From Ursus arctos (taxonomy: Eukaryota; Chordata; Mammalia; Carnivora; Ursidae), in the NCBI RefSeq assembly GCF_023065955.2, contig NW_026622852.1, forward strand, positions 11,238,423 through 11,302,422: a stretch of 64,000 bases of DNA, given 5' to 3'. Position 1 is the first letter of the stretch; each line of letters opens with the position of its first letter. A program made the position numbers and the translations under genes. Shown in pieces: positions 45,511 to 58,639 of the stretch. The notes under the pieces were generated by a model. The model did no database searches and had not been told where the DNA came from. It saw only the letters and a program-made list of their open reading frames with translations.

Positions 45511-47559
45511 ATTCATTCACTCATCCGGATGCAATAAATACTTATTTGCTGTTCAGTGAATGAATGAATCAATGCATGAACACAGAGCATAGGAGACATG
45601 GAACTCCATCTGATAATGGTTCGTATTGGCAACATGAGGATCAAATTGTTGCAGAAGTTGAACGTCCAGAACATCTAGTCTCTAGTAGAATACCTGAGTG
45701 AGACAGAAAGGAAAATTTTGCCCACCCTCTATTATGCCAATTCCAGAAAGAGAGGACTCTATCTGGGCTATGAGAAGGTTGCTTTGAACATAAAGTGACT
45801 TCTTTTAGAATAAAGGATTCAGTGAGGTCTTTCTCTACGTTAGTGTACCAAGCAGACCAAGTTGTGGCAAAAATAAATGTTGCACTGAAAGCCAGAGTGG
45901 GAAATGCATTTTGTGGCAATCTACTTTCTTAGAATTCAGAGCAGGCATCGAAAGGGAACAAATGAAAGGAGATAAGATAAGGTCTTTTGGATTAAAAAAA
46001 AATCTCTCTAACTCAAAAATACTTTGCAAAGTGAGTACAGATGTGCAGTCAATGGCACATTTATCTCAACAGCCCTTTAAAGGACATCATTGGTAGAATG
46101 GCACCATTTAAAACCAGTTTGCCCTTAACATTAGTCACTTTCTGTCTTCTTCCTTTTAAATAAATGTTAGTATAAGGAAAATATTAACAAATTTGATGCC
46201 GTCTGATTCATTTGTGAGGCTATCCATGTGACAGAGAGAGAAGTCCGTCTTTAAGTGTAACTAAACCAAGGAAAACAATAGATTCTCATCATAAATTATA
46301 ATGCTGTTATTTTTCATGTACTTTACCCACATATTAGAATAAGAAATTTGCCATAAATGTATACTAAAGAAAAGTTGCATTCTAAAACATATTTAGTCTT
46401 GTAATAAAAACTGGTGACATTTCTGGTTGGATTATTGGCATAGCTTTTTTTTTTTTTTTTAAATCACTGGTTAGACTATTCCTGAGCTCTCAGAGCAAAA
46501 ACATTCCATAGGAAGCCAAGAAATATAATTTTAGTTGGAGTATAATTTTCCAGCTGTTGCAAGTTGGCATATTTTGGCATGTTTCAGAACTAATGAAATG
46601 TAAGGAAATATTAACCAGCTGATGGTTGAGTCAGTTTTTATTTTTAACGGCTGGAAGACAAGATTTACAAGCCACTGATTCTTATCTTATTTCACAGTAC
46701 CTTTGTCACAAATAAAGCCAATAACTTGGTGTCATAAAATCCTGATATCTCTCTTAGATCCTTGGAATATGTGCACATGAAAGTAATTCCCAGGGATCTG
46801 GACACATCTCCTGGTTTTCCACTTTGCTTGTGAGATCAAGAAGAGATGAAATGTAAGGGTTCACTTGTATTCTGCATTTAAAGTAAAAATCTCACCCAAT
46901 GGGCGATAACTGAGTATCAACCAAAATCAACTGAAAGTCCAAACTGATCATTTTTGCAGAAAACCGCCCAAATGAGGTCCATCTTAAAAATGGTCACATC
47001 TATTCACAACCCTAATCAACAGAAGCTTTGTCCATTTTGGTAGCCGACTCTCACGCCGCTAGCAGAGGGTAGAGCCAACCCATTCGGCAGCTTGGTGAAG
47101 TCTCCGAATCTCTTCTCAGAACAATGTTTTAAGTTCTCATCTAAAGCATGTTCTTCAAGAATAAAAGAAAACAGTATTACAAAGGAAATCAATTTCTGAA
47201 ATGTAACTGTCAAACTATTTGAAACAATTTTGTGAGGTAGTGATATATGGGCTTTTTAATTAATGCATTAAATAAGTAGGTCTAGCAGCAGGTCTTATAA
47301 CTACCATAATTTCAAAAAGAGTGACGAGTGCAAATATCATTTTTGAAATATCTGTAATAGCTATACTGTGTTATGCAAATATCCATGATTTCTATTAATG
47401 TCAACATCATAGGTACTGTATATGCTAATATTGCTTACATGCGTGATTTAAGAAATACTACTTTTCAGTTAGAGTTTAATGAAAATAATGATGTAATGGC
47501 CTTTCTGTCTGAATTCACTGATGTCCTGAATTCTGGCCCTGGTGTGGAAACGGGCCCTA
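45511..47559. other. Mostly unassigned DNA
   Basis: 'catccggatgcaataaatacttatttgctgttcagtgaatgaatgaatc' (about 45520-45570) may be an L2 3' scrap. A T-run lies at 46446-46460. Otherwise nothing recognised. Confidence 0.4.
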
Positions 47560-47775
47560 ATTCTTGTTATTTTCTCTGTGGTGGGCATTGTGCAGGGTCC
47601 TGTGAGTTCACTCACCTCACCTCAGGAAATCTCTGAGGTGGGTCACCGTGACGCCATGTTACAAACAAGACTGAGCTGCAGAGGGCATGTTACCCGAAGT
47701 CTGGGGTTCGAACTCAGCTGTGGCAGATCCCAAAGCCGACTGATCCCATCATCTTTTTGCTTTACTATCCTTTTC
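47560..47775 (+). mobile_element. MIR relic
   Basis: 'gaggtgggtcaccgtgacgccatgttacaaacaagactgagctgcagag' and 'cgaagtctggggttcgaactcagctgtgg' follow the MIR core and 3' end. Confidence 0.65.
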
Positions 47776-50700
47776 CCCAATAGATATTCTATTTCTGATC
47801 ACTAATCTTAGGCTTCCACGCCTCTGTAGCAGTTACTTAGCTCTTTTTTTTTTTTTAATTAAAACAAAGCATGTGTGTGTTCATGCCAAGTAAGTTCAAA
47901 ACCTTTGTGGGAGCCACTGAAATATAAATGGTAAACTAGTCCTGTGTTTATCAATGTTCGAACTAAACCAAGTTCAGGCTCATTCCTGGGCTCCCACACT
48001 TTATTTCCCTCTTCTCCAGTCTGGTCCTTATGTTATCTAAATAGAAATGAAGCTTGGCTTTTGCTGTTCCCCCAAATGATGAACTTCATTACATTCTGCT
48101 GACAAAAAGCTCTTTCATTTCATTCTCCTTTAATAACTAGCCCCCATTTATGAAGTAAGTGGGCAGCTCTGTTCCAATGAGACCTCTACCTTCCCCAAGT
48201 CAGAAAGGGAGCCAGCAGCTGCAGCTTGATCCTCCCAGAGTTTCCAACCTCAGCCTTGCCTGAGAGAGACAGTGCTCCTTCTAATAAGAGGTCATTCCAT
48301 CTCCTGGGCTCATTACGAGCTCCTCCTGAGCAGAGGCTGCTGGTTCTAAACAGTGCCAAATTATGTGAGGTGGTTTTTCTTACTATGTACTAGTGTCCAC
48401 CAGGGACGGAATTGAGACCACTAAAATAATTCTATGTGGTAGTCTAGGTCTAACTCATATTTAAGAGAAATATTTGGATACTTGGTGTATTTTAACTTCA
48501 GGATAGAACTCTTAGCAATTCCCAGATGAAATTGTTTATGTAACTTAGAGGAATTCTAAACATGATAAATGTATCATACACACATCTTGATGTCAAGGAT
48601 AGAATTTATCCAATATAAGATCAGGCAAGTTTAATATACCACTTAAGTGTTATAAGGCATGCTTCATACTTGGATGAATTATGTCCCTATCTGTGGTTCA
48701 ATGTATATGTTCTATCATTTTGAATATTGAATAAAAAAAGCCTTATATAAATAATGTGAAAGGTCTGATTTAAAGCAACAAATGCTAATAAAACCAAATT
48801 GAAGGCTGACAGACCTTCCGTAACTCATATAGATTGCTTAGGAAAGGTAAAATAGGGAAGGTATTAAAGATGGAGTCCTGGAATTTTCCTTAATAAGTCT
48901 GTTTAAAATCATATTGAGTACCTAAATTAATCAAAGGCAAATCCATTAAATTTGCAAAATTTTAAACAGCAACAATTATAATATTTGGTCTGCAACATCC
49001 ATTTTAATGACTAATTTCCCACTCCTGTTTTCCTGAAAATATATATTTCTAAAGGATTGACCCTTTAGTTATGTTTTAGTATGCCAGCTGTAAAGATATT
49101 CCTTACACTTATAATGAGTTGCATTTCGGCTAGAAGTTCCTATAAGGGAAAATAATTTAAACCAAACAAATCTAATTTTTTTATGTTATAGCAATAGTAT
49201 CGTAGTGCACTGCATTGGTTGAGAACCTGAAACCCAGCTTCTTGTAGAAATGACCTCAAATAAACCTTCTTCATTATACTACAAATCAGGAGTTAAGAAA
49301 ACACCTAATTAAAGATAAGAATTCGAAAAAAAAAAAATCTTTCCCTGTGAAAATTATCACAAGCAACTTTGAGAATGTTTTCAAGAGACCAAAATCATTT
49401 GATGAATTTTTAAAGAAATTGATTCAGCAATATCAGTTTTGTTGCTCTCCTGTTTCTATCACAAATGACCCTGTGGCTAGCATGGGTATTAGGGCACAAA
49501 ATTCTTTTACCGCTTTCCAGACAGAAAGTCTTTCTGCTTTCTGGAACTGCCACCTCAGCACTCACTGCTTCATCTTGCACCGTGATGTTATGTAAGACAT
49601 CACTACCTTTAAAATGCATGAACCAACCCTTATTTGCATTAAATTTTTCATCCTTTCATCTTTTGTCACAGTGTTGTTTGACCATGTCAGAAAGCTTCAA
49701 AGCTTTGGCTTGAGTAGTAGCCAAACTCAGAGCTCAATTAGATCCTGACTTCAGAAAATCTTAAATCTTTCCCATCTTAGCCTTAAATCTAACGACTTTA
49801 TTTGACTTGGTGGCAGCTACTATCACTAAACTATTTTCCATCATTTTAAGGGCCAGGTGTGTAGTATGAGTACTGGTTTGAGCTAATGAGACTAATGTTT
49901 TCAAGAAACAGAGAAGGAGTACTTATAGAAAAGAGCATTGCTTTAAAAAGTAATCCCTTTGGGAAGTCATATACTTAGTCCAATAATGATGTTATTTCTC
50001 AAAACAATTTTGGAGATTTTCCTTTGGCCTTCAGAGACAGAGTACTGGTTGCAAAGGTAAACAAGTTTTATTTCTTTATACGCAAGGAAGTACAGGTCTC
50101 AGACTGCAAAATGAGCTGTGCACAAAATTGTAACTTTATTCTCTCTAACTGAACTTATTTTTAATCTTACTCAGTTCAGGTTGGTTTCAGTCAATCATTT
50201 ATTCAGCCAGTTCAGGATTTTTTCTCCTTCCGTCGCCTCTAAGTTCTAAGGCTTTAAGTCATACCATGGTGACCGTGAGATACAAGGGGACCACTGGTCT
50301 TCAGAAATGAGCCTTTATTCATGGTGGCACATACTGGTCTCTGGGCACAGGTATCCATCCCTGCTGACATCCTCAGGATGGCCTTGTTCTCCTCTGGACT
50401 CACATTTCCAGGCCACATTCTTGGGAAGACTGCTAGTCTCCTTGAGGGTCACCCGGAGCCTGTCTTTTGCAGCCCTCTTGGGGTGGCGAGACAGGGAAGG
50501 ACAGGACATGTTTGGATGCATTTACAATCAAATCACTTTCACACTTCTTCAAGCTCCACTTGAGAAATGAGACACAAGTCTTCCTTTGCTTGGTTCCTCA
50601 CCCTACTTGGGCAGTTCAGAACGTCTTTGGATGGTAAAATAAACGTCATACTTCAATCATCATCACATCATTTTTCCAGATTTATTGCTTATAGCATTAA

Positions 50701-50789
50701 CTTTATGCTCTGAGTCTTTCAGGATTGTGAGTTTTGGTACACCAAGACGTTTCTCTCAAACTCTTCTCTGTCTTGAGTTTCAAGACATT
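47776..50789. other. 3.0-kb repeat-poor block
   Basis: No interspersed repeat recognised. A-runs lie at about 49326-49337, a T-run at 47845-47856. Several overlapping frames of 80-90 codons lie at 49347-49713 and 50307-50570, none with a domain. Confidence 0.45.
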
Positions 50790-51035
50790 GTAGTGTACGA
50801 TGAGGAGCATGGACTCTGGAGCCGGTCTTGCCAGAATTGATTCCTGACTCTTCCACACACTAGTTTTGGGACCCTGAAATCTTCTGTGCCTCAGTTTTCT
50901 CCTCTGTAAGAATAGGTAGGACGATAATAGTGCTTGCCTCATGTTGTTATGGGGATTAATGAGGTAATACTTATAAAACGCTTTGAACAGTACCTGCACA
51001 TAGTAAACAAGTAAGCATTAGGTATTATTAGTTGG
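50790..51035 (-). mobile_element. MIR
   Basis: A near-complete antisense MIR: 'gagcatggactctggagccggtcttgccagaattgattcctgactcttccac', 'gtgcctcagttttctcctctgtaagaata', 'ttgttatggggattaatgaggtaatac', 'gaacagtacctgcacatagta'. Confidence 0.88.
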
Positions 51036-51149
51036 AAAATTTGAACTATTAGTTTCAATAGTTTTATTCAATAATAACAACTATTATTATATTAGTTTGA
51101 AAATTATTTGAAAAATAAATTCATAAACTTCAAATGGTAGTAGACTCTT

Positions 51150-51169
51150 CTTTTTTTTTTTTTTTTTAT
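51150..51169. repeat. Poly-T tract
   Basis: A run of about 17 T with no recognisable retroelement attached on either side. Confidence 0.85.
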
Positions 51170-51235
51170 TGGGATGCTATCTGAATGGTGGGAAAAAGAA
51201 CGAGGTAGAAGGAAAATTTGGAGAGAGAGAATGTG

Positions 51236-51895
51236 TTGGTTGATTTTGTGTATCAACTTTACTGGGTCATCGTGTGCCCTGATACTTGGTTAAACATCAT
51301 TCTGGGTGTGTTTGTAAGGGTGTTTCTGGGTGAGATTAACATTTGAATCAGTAGACTGAGTAAAGCAGATAGCTCTCCCCAGTGTGGATGGGCCTCATCC
51401 AATCCATCAGAGGCCTGAATAGAACAAAAAGGTGGTGGAAGGAAGAGTTCACGCTCTGCCAGACTGTCTTTGAACTGGGACATTTGTCTCCTGCCTTCAG
51501 ATATGGACTTGTACTGGAACGTATACTATCAGCTCTCCTGGGTCTCCGACTTACTGACTGTAGATCATGGGACTTCTTGGCCTCCAAAACTGTGTGAGCC
51601 AAGTCCTTGTAATAAATCTCTCCCTCTCTCTCTGTATATATATACGTATATATATTTTATATATATATATATACATATACGTATATATATATATACACAC
51701 ACACATAGTGTATATATATATATACACACACACAGAGATTAATATGTATATATATACAGTATATATATATAGTAGATAAATATATATCTATATAGATACA
51801 TATTTTATATGTTGATACATATTTTCATTCACGTGTGTGTGTGTGTGTGTGTGTGTGTTGGTTCTGTTTCTCTGGAGAACTCAGACTAATACAGA
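51236..51895 (+). mobile_element. LTR-like relic (family uncertain)
   Basis: 'ttgattttgtgtatcaactttactgggtcat', 'tgggtgtgtttgtaagggtgtttctgggtgagattaacatttgaatcagtagactgagtaaag', 'tgaatagaacaaaaaggtgg', and the end 'ttggttctgtttctctggagaactcagactaatacag' are a strongly recognisable dispersed mammalian repeat that I believe to be LTR-derived. The AT/GT tract near its end is greatly expanded. Confidence 0.75.
51634..51860. repeat. (TA)n/(CA)n/(GT)n expansion in the LTR-like relic
   Basis: Alternating TA tracts with ACACAC and, at 51833-51859, a GT run. Many short self-complementary stretches. The usual copy has only a short tract here. Confidence 0.92.
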
Positions 51896-52479
51896 TGCAT
51901 AGAATAATATTTCAAAATATTACCCAGCCACAATCATCTTAAAACCTCCCCCCCTCATTTATTTTTTCCCATTTTGCTTCATTTTCTTCTTCTTTTCAGC
52001 TCAGATTAGCTATCTAAAGCTGGGAGTAGGAATAAATAAAGGAAAGCCAATGGGACCAGACTAAGTTGGGAGTTTAAGGTGACTCACAATATTGGTATCT
52101 GGACTTGTCCTGACAGGATCTTATCCCTAAAAAGCGTGGATGTCACGAGTTCATAACATAGAGTGCAGCAGGCTGTGCCTCTTCAGGACTCCCTCCAAGC
52201 AAGCTGAGAATTGATTCTGTTAGGCATATCTTAATTACTGATTTTTAAGTGACCTCTTTTACTGGAAGATTTATTTTCATCAGAGACTTGAGATAAATTA
52301 TGTGACTTATTTAAAATGAACATTTATTATTGGCAATATCAAAATTGCTCATATTAGAAGCTTCAGGTTCATGAGATCCTATTTGTCAAAAAAAAAATCT
52401 GTTATCATGTGTTTCATCTTGTTTCTGTGATTTATAGTGAGAAGTGAAAATCGGAATCTTCTGTGTACTAATCCTCTTT
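51896..52479. other. Unassigned DNA
   Basis: Nothing recognised in this stretch. Confidence 0.4.
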
Positions 52480-52625
52480 CTAATGCTTTGTCTTATTGCG
52501 GTCTTTGGCATGTCATTTGATCTCTCCTTGACTCAGATCCTCATTGGTAAAATGAAACCATTCATAATATTTGCCTCCTACAGAATTGTTGTGAAGATTA
52601 GTCAGAAACATTAGTCAAAAACTAA
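52480..52625 (-). mobile_element. MIR
   Basis: 'ctttggcatgtcatttgatctctccttgactcagatcctcattggtaaaatg' and 'cctacagaattgttgtgaagatta' are antisense MIR words. Confidence 0.8.
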
Positions 52626-55600
52626 TGTTTTTAATGTTTGTAAAATTTCTCTAACCGGAAAAAGCGCTGTATCACTTGTGGACTATTAGAATGGATATTG
52701 CCGATATTTTCCTTTTACAGAATGGCCAATCTTTAACACATCCTTCCAGTGAGCTTTGCAAATCAACAGATTTAGTGTTTGTGCACCATAAGTGGCTACA
52801 TATAAATTCTTTTTATCTGTTTGAGAATTCAGGGAGTTCCAATATATTAATATTACTATTGCCCTTTTTAAGAATTTTTTTGTGGTGTATGTATAAACAC
52901 TTATGTACACACATACACACATCTGTCCATGTATTATTTGGGTGGATGATTTTCTAATAATATTTGTAATGTGTAATGTGGCTTTGGGTAGGTTAGCAAT
53001 TTTAATTATCCATCTTCCATGTGTGGTACCAGATTTTTCCAGAATTTAATAGGGGATTGCTTTTTTTGTGTTTGTTTCTTAACAAGGTCATGGGGAGAAA
53101 AGAGAAAATATATGATTAGGTCTTAGGAAAAATAGCATGGCAACTATTCTGTTCAACTTGCAATCATTTAAAAGTAATGATATGATGAAACACCCTAAGA
53201 CAAGTTTTGCACTTGGATTATCAAGTTCCATTCAAAGATGCTGCTAGATTTCAGGGGGCATTGTACAAGGGTACCAATTTTCTTATTCCATAGAGGTTTT
53301 CAAGTATGCAGAGGGAGATTGAAATGACAAATAGGCCCAATATTTTCTCTAATTCCATTATTTATTGCTTTTCTAGTTCCTGTATCAAAGCCTGGCATGT
53401 AGCATGTACCCATCTACTGATCACACATCAAGTTCGATCAAGGAGGCAGGGGTGTGCCATATTTTCCAAGTGATAAATGTCGTTGTAATTGTCCAGTGTT
53501 CATTGGAAGGAAGATTTTCAATAAATGGCAAATGATATTAGCAAGTGATCACAATATTTTGAATCTGGGAAGAAGGAAATCTGGGTAGAAAAAAATACTT
53601 AGCACCCACTTAACTACTAAGGTCATTTTTCAAGGCAGATAAAAGGATTTGGAGTTTATAAACGAATACTAAAAAGACTGGAAGACAACCACTGCTGTAA
53701 ACTGCCGGGGTGGATGGCTGTGGGGTGGGAAATAGGGCAAAGAAGAGCCAGTGGCTTGGGATACAGGTGTGGGGCGGGAGGGAGGTAATGGTGACCATCT
53801 CTCCTTAATGACAGTAAAGTGAAAATAACTTATTTGAACATGGGAGTCTGCAGGCTTCCAAGTTTAATATGTGTCTAGGAAATGTTAAGAGATAACTATA
53901 TGAAATCTTTTCTTCATCCCATTATAAGACCTGGAGATACTGGGAAAGGACATGGAAAAAAAAGAACAGTATTTGGATTCTTTACTTTCTGGGAGATTTT
54001 GACATGTCTTATGCCTTTCGTCTCTGATTTTCCATTTTCGGTTGGAAGAGACTTTAGGTATAGAGAATTATGTATATTATTAGATGTTCCTTTTCCAGCT
54101 GCCTCACCCACTTTCCCCACAAGTTAATTTCTCTTCCTTCCTTTTCTTTCTCCCTCCCCCCCAAACTTTCCCTCCCTCCCTCTCTCTTTCCTTTAAGTCA
54201 TTATTAGTTTGGGCAGATACATGAAAATATCCTGGGATCTGCCAGGATACAGGCAACTTAAATGTTGCTTGCATCTTGAAAGTTTAGAGAATTAAAATAT
54301 AACTGGTTGTTGTAGTATTTTTTAAAGCTTGACTTTCGGAATTCTGATTTCAACCCTGCTTGAAATAAGGACTTTGTATGTAAAAACCCAATGTCCCAAG
54401 CTTTTGAAACTCAAAACAGGTGTGAGTTTCATCCGATCCAACTTTACTACAATATAATGAATTTTTAGCTGAAAGAATGTAATAAGGATGATGTTTCCAG
54501 GTTGGACAGAACTTTAAATAGGAGTATATGTTTAGTGAATCGTTACACATAGACTCCTTTCAGATATATGCACATACGCACAAGACTAGTAAATGCGATC
54601 TGTCAGAAGAACTCAGAGGAACAGGGTACCCCTTCCCTTCCACGTGGTTTCTATCAATTGTGATTTCCTGTTTAGAGATTAGCCTCCTCTTCTTACCTGA
54701 AGTTTTGAAAACCTAAAATAAACAGAAGACCACACTCCCCGAAAAGAATTACCTGACTCTGATTGTTGTTCCTCTCCTGAAACATTCATCTGTAGGGGAA
54801 AAAAAAAAAAAGCTCTCCTCAAATCTCAGTTCTAAAGAAAAGTTTCTGAGTTGGCTGGGAATTTTGTAAGCTCAGCGTCCTCCAGGCCAGACCGACACAC
54901 GAGGCTTCAAATGTTTCTAGAGCTAGCTTGAGTCTTAACGGTCAAATAAGTCTCTCAGAAGTGGAATAATGAGAAGTGCTTTGAGAGCCCATTCACATCT
55001 TTTATCACTTAAGAAGTAACTGTCCCTTTACAGAGCCATCCTTTTCCCTCTCCGGAACATGTGTCTGATATTCATTAGGACAAGAAAGATTAAAATGTGT
55101 TCTTGAATGAATAGTGGTTCAGAACTCAGGAAAAGAGACAGGCTTTCACAGAAATATGCTGATTGTTTAGTTGTAAAATAACGAGGCAAGGGAACAGGGA
55201 CATACACTGTTCAGTCCAGCTCATAGCTTGTGGCTGCCAGCTCACCAAAAGAGATCACATAGTTTGGCCAAGCTAAGGACTAGACCACAGCCAGGAGCTG
55301 GAGGGGTAGTGAGGAAGGCATGCCGCTGGAACATACCCAGCCTGATCTCTGCGGAGCCCAGCGGCAGGGTCTGGTAGACTTTGTACAACAAAGGGTGACC
55401 GCTGCCTTCCAGCCAAACCACCCTGTGCTCCTCCTGAGCCGGCCTGCTTCTGACCAAGGCTCTCAACACCCCTTCTTGCTGGGCTGCCTCTCTGCTCCCT
55501 GGAATCTCTTGGCTTAGCACCTCCTTGGCCCCTCCCAGCTGGACCACTCCTGGGACAACATGTGCTCTGCATGGAATAATAAGGTTAACTGGACAAGGTT

Positions 55601-56639
55601 GAATAGCCCTGTGACGAGAGTGCCTTCAAGCCACATGACAGAAATGAAATAGGAGTCATACTGGCCACACCGGAGGAGAATCAGATTCTTCTCGAGAGTT
55701 CCAGTCCCGGTCTGGTTCTCTGAGATGCCCAGAGTCATCCTTTCTTTCTCTCCTCATAAAGTTAGAAATACAGAGCAGCAACACTTAAGTGTGGTAAGGG
55801 AGAAGGGGAGAATGAAGAGTGGGTGTAGTCATTTTCAAAGATGGTTTATCTGTAAATCTCTTCCTGGGCAGAAGTTTTGGGAAAAGCGAAATCACTCAGC
55901 CCAAGGGAAGCCTAAGGAGTTAGAAAGACGTCTTGGAAATCCCCCGGAAAAAAAAAGTTATCAGGTAGAGTTTGATTTTGTCTTTGTTGTCAACGTTTTG
56001 GCTCAGTCGGTTGTAGCAACAAAAGAGGTTCCAGGCAGAAAGCAGCAGCAGGTGATCAGGAAATGGATTTTTCTGCATCTGGCAAAACCTGGTATGGAAG
56101 GGAGGAAAGGCAGAGGAGGCTAGACTCAGGAAGCACAAGGGCGAGGGAAGGCAGGGTGGAGTCCCAGCGTGGGGCAGCGATGCTAGAGTCCTCAGCGAGC
56201 AGGGGAATGAAACCCAGGGGGCAGAAGGCACACAAAAGCAAGTCGGGGAACCAGCTTGCAGGCAGGCAGCCTGGCTACTGGAAGGCAAGGCAAGGGAGTC
56301 GAGGAAGGCAGACTCCAGGGAGTTAAGATCCTGTAGGAAAAAAACAAAGCCGCAAGCCAAAGACCCTGCAAGCGCTGATAAACCAGGTGACCTGCAAGAA
56401 CTAACAACCAGAACCAGGTGTCAGGTCCAGATGCAGGGCGTGGCTGGGGGTAAGACTGAAGGCAAAGAATGTAAGCCGCAGACTTGGTGGTTCCCGCCAA
56501 TGGGAACATCTTGATCCTGAGGTAACTTTCACCCCAGCCAGGAAACCTCTTACAGGAGATAAGACTGTTGCTTTTTTTTTTTTTTTAAACAACATGGCAC
56601 ACAAGTAAGTGTTGGGAAATGATACATTATTCTCCATAA
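52626..56639. other. 4.0-kb repeat-poor block
   Basis: The longest stretch without a recognisable interspersed repeat. A pyrimidine-rich tract lies at 54128-54197, an A-run at 54799-54811 and a T-run at 56571-56586. 55230-56400 is less AT-rich, with overlapping frames of up to 146 codons on both strands (55920-56360 minus, 55725-56123 plus), but no domain and no clear exon. Confidence 0.45.
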
Positions 56640-56815
56640 CCTCTCACCTGAGCTGCTGCACTAGCTTCTTATCTGCATTTGGGCTTCCTTTCTGACAACC
56701 CATTCCTTACATAGCTGCCAAGACAATTCTATAACACGAGTCTAGTCATGATTTTCTTCTACCTAAATCCTTCCGCTGGCTACCTATTGTTCAAGCAAGA
56801 TTCTCCACGGTGTTT
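56640..56815 (+). mobile_element. L2, left piece
   Basis: 'ctgagctgctgcactagcttcttatctgcatttgggc', 'gccaagacaattctataacacgagtctagtcatgattttcttctacctaaatccttccgctggctacctattg' is L2 ORF2-end text. The continuation appears at 57296. Confidence 0.7.
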
Positions 56816-57265
56816 TTGGTGAACACTAGTTCTATGAATATTAGTTCTGTGGGGTAGCTAGCAAAAGAAAGGTGTACAGTCAGATAACATGGGACTGTAG
56901 TCCCTTCTATATAGAGAAATCTTTTGTAGAGATTTCCAATGGAGAGAAGCGTTTTAAAAGCTCTGAGAAGTCCTGCAACAGCTTGTTGAATATTGATTAA
57001 TACTTTCCAAATACTTTTTTTTAAAGATTTTATTTATTTATATGAGAGAGAGAGGGAGAAGGAGAAGCAGAGTCCCCACTAAGCAGGGAGCCCGATGTGG
57101 GGCTCGATCCCAGGACCCCGGGATCATAACCTGAGCCGAAGGCAGATGCTTAACTGTCTGAGCCACCCAGGCGCCCTCCAAATGCTTTTAATTGTGGAGC
57201 ACCTTCTCTCTTTTTTTTTCCCATAAAATCTACCAACACTGATTTGAAATGCTCTGATACCTATG
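56816..57265. mobile_element. Probable hAT-like insertion in L2
   Basis: 'gtttttggtgaacactagttctatgaa' at one edge and 'gtggagcaccttctctc...cactgatttgaaatgctctgat' at the other resemble parts of nonautonomous hAT elements, sitting exactly between two L2 pieces. A SINE interrupts it. Family not certain. Confidence 0.4.
57018..57176 (-). mobile_element. CAN-SINE, slightly short
   Basis: T-run at the left, head gagggcgcctgggtggctcag at the right. Direct repeats tccaaatacttt (57006-57017) and tccaaatgcttt (57177-57188), one mismatch. Confidence 0.95.
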
Positions 57266-57277
57266 GGGGGGGGGAGG
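57265..57277. repeat. G-run
   Basis: About 12 consecutive G residues with one flanking interruption. An isolated homopolymer. Confidence 0.9.
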
Positions 57278-57295
57278 AATCTATCTTGCTTAGTC

Positions 57296-57545
57296 TAAAG
57301 TTGTTAAGGATCTTTTCGATCTGGCCCCTCTCTATCTGCTATTGCTGCTCATCAATTCTCCTCTTGGGTTTTATGCTCTGATAAAACAAAGCAGACTGTT
57401 GTTCTCACACATGTCACTGTATTCTGGTCATCTTTTCTTTTTAACAAAAATATTCTCTGTGCATTTTCCCTAACCCTCACTGGTAAAATGTTACTTATTC
57501 TTCAAAATCCTGCTAAGATATCGACCCCATAGAAAGTTGTCTCTT
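57296..57545 (+). mobile_element. L2, right piece
   Basis: 'ttaaggatcttttcgatctggcccctctctatctgctattgctgctcatc' and 'ttcttcaaaatcctgctaagatatc' continue the L2 begun at 56640. Confidence 0.65.
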
Positions 57546-57547
57546 TA

Positions 57548-57765
57548 CTTTAGAGCAAGGGTCAACAAACTGTCTCCATAAAATGGGCCAGATAGTAAAC
57601 GTTTTGAGCTTTGAGGCTCCCATGGTCTCTGTCGCCACTCTTCAACTCTGCCATTGTAACATGAAAGCAGCCATAGAGAATCTGTAAATGAATTGGCATG
57701 GCTGTGTTCCAATAAAACTTTACTTACAAATATAGGCAGCAAGTTGGATTTGGTCATGTACTGTA
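57548..57765. mobile_element. hAT-Charlie relic (MER1-like)
   Basis: 'gggtcaacaaactgtctccataaaatgggccagatagtaaacgttttgagctttgagg' and 'ggctgtgttccaataaaactttacttacaaatataggcagcaagttggatttgg' are a strongly recognisable nonautonomous hAT-Charlie element. The terminal repeats are eroded. Confidence 0.8.
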
Positions 57766-58639
57766 AATCAATAACCCATGTTTTACAGTCATACTTTATA
57801 CAGTTCTTGTTGAGGCAGAAGTCTCTAGATGTGAAAAAATCTAATGCCTCCTTGTGAGAATAGTATATACATGCATTTAGTTAGAATAGACCAAGAACAG
57901 AGAAAAAAACAAATGCAATTAATGAAGCATAAGATACTCCTTAAAGTTGTTATTTTAGACTCTTGTCATTACAGTTAATTGCAAGAAGTTTATGTAAAAG
58001 GTAACATAAAATTAGAAACTCTTCTATAATGTTGGTTTAGGAATCAGCCCTTGGAAAATATTACCAAAGGCAAGAATGTTTACTAAAACCTGGTCGAGAC
58101 CCTGTTTTAAGGGAACAATTTATATCTAAAGTGCTAAGCACTCATTAGCCAGTTTAAAAGGATCTCTGCTTCCCTGAACTGCTGTCTGAAAAAGAGAATG
58201 AACTAATATAATAGCAAAAGAGAAATCTAATGGGCCTGGTGAAGCTTATTGCCCTACCTGGAGGATTGGCTGCTAGGGATTGTCAGTATTTGGGGGACCA
58301 GAAAGGGAGGAATCAGAAAGCTGGAAGAGAGGCAGAGAACTTCTCTGGAATGGGAGTGATTCCAAGGGCATCACCAGGGATTGCTCCTCGGGAAAATGAT
58401 AGGCAGGAATCTCTGATTAAGTAGATGCAGGCGATTAAATTCATGGAGCCTCCGATTAAAAAAACGACAGGAAAAAAACAGGTCATGGTAAGGTTCAGGA
58501 AGAGGGGCTCGTGAGTAATTTCATTGGACAACCTGAAGCCTTTTGAATGACAAGAGCTCCAGCTCCCAAAACTGCCCCCTCTCTCTTAAAGTCGCAGTTC
58601 CCTGTGTCCAGCTCGGTGACAATGAAAATTGTGAATGGC
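57766..58639. other. Unassigned DNA
   Basis: Nothing recognised in this stretch. Confidence 0.4.
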
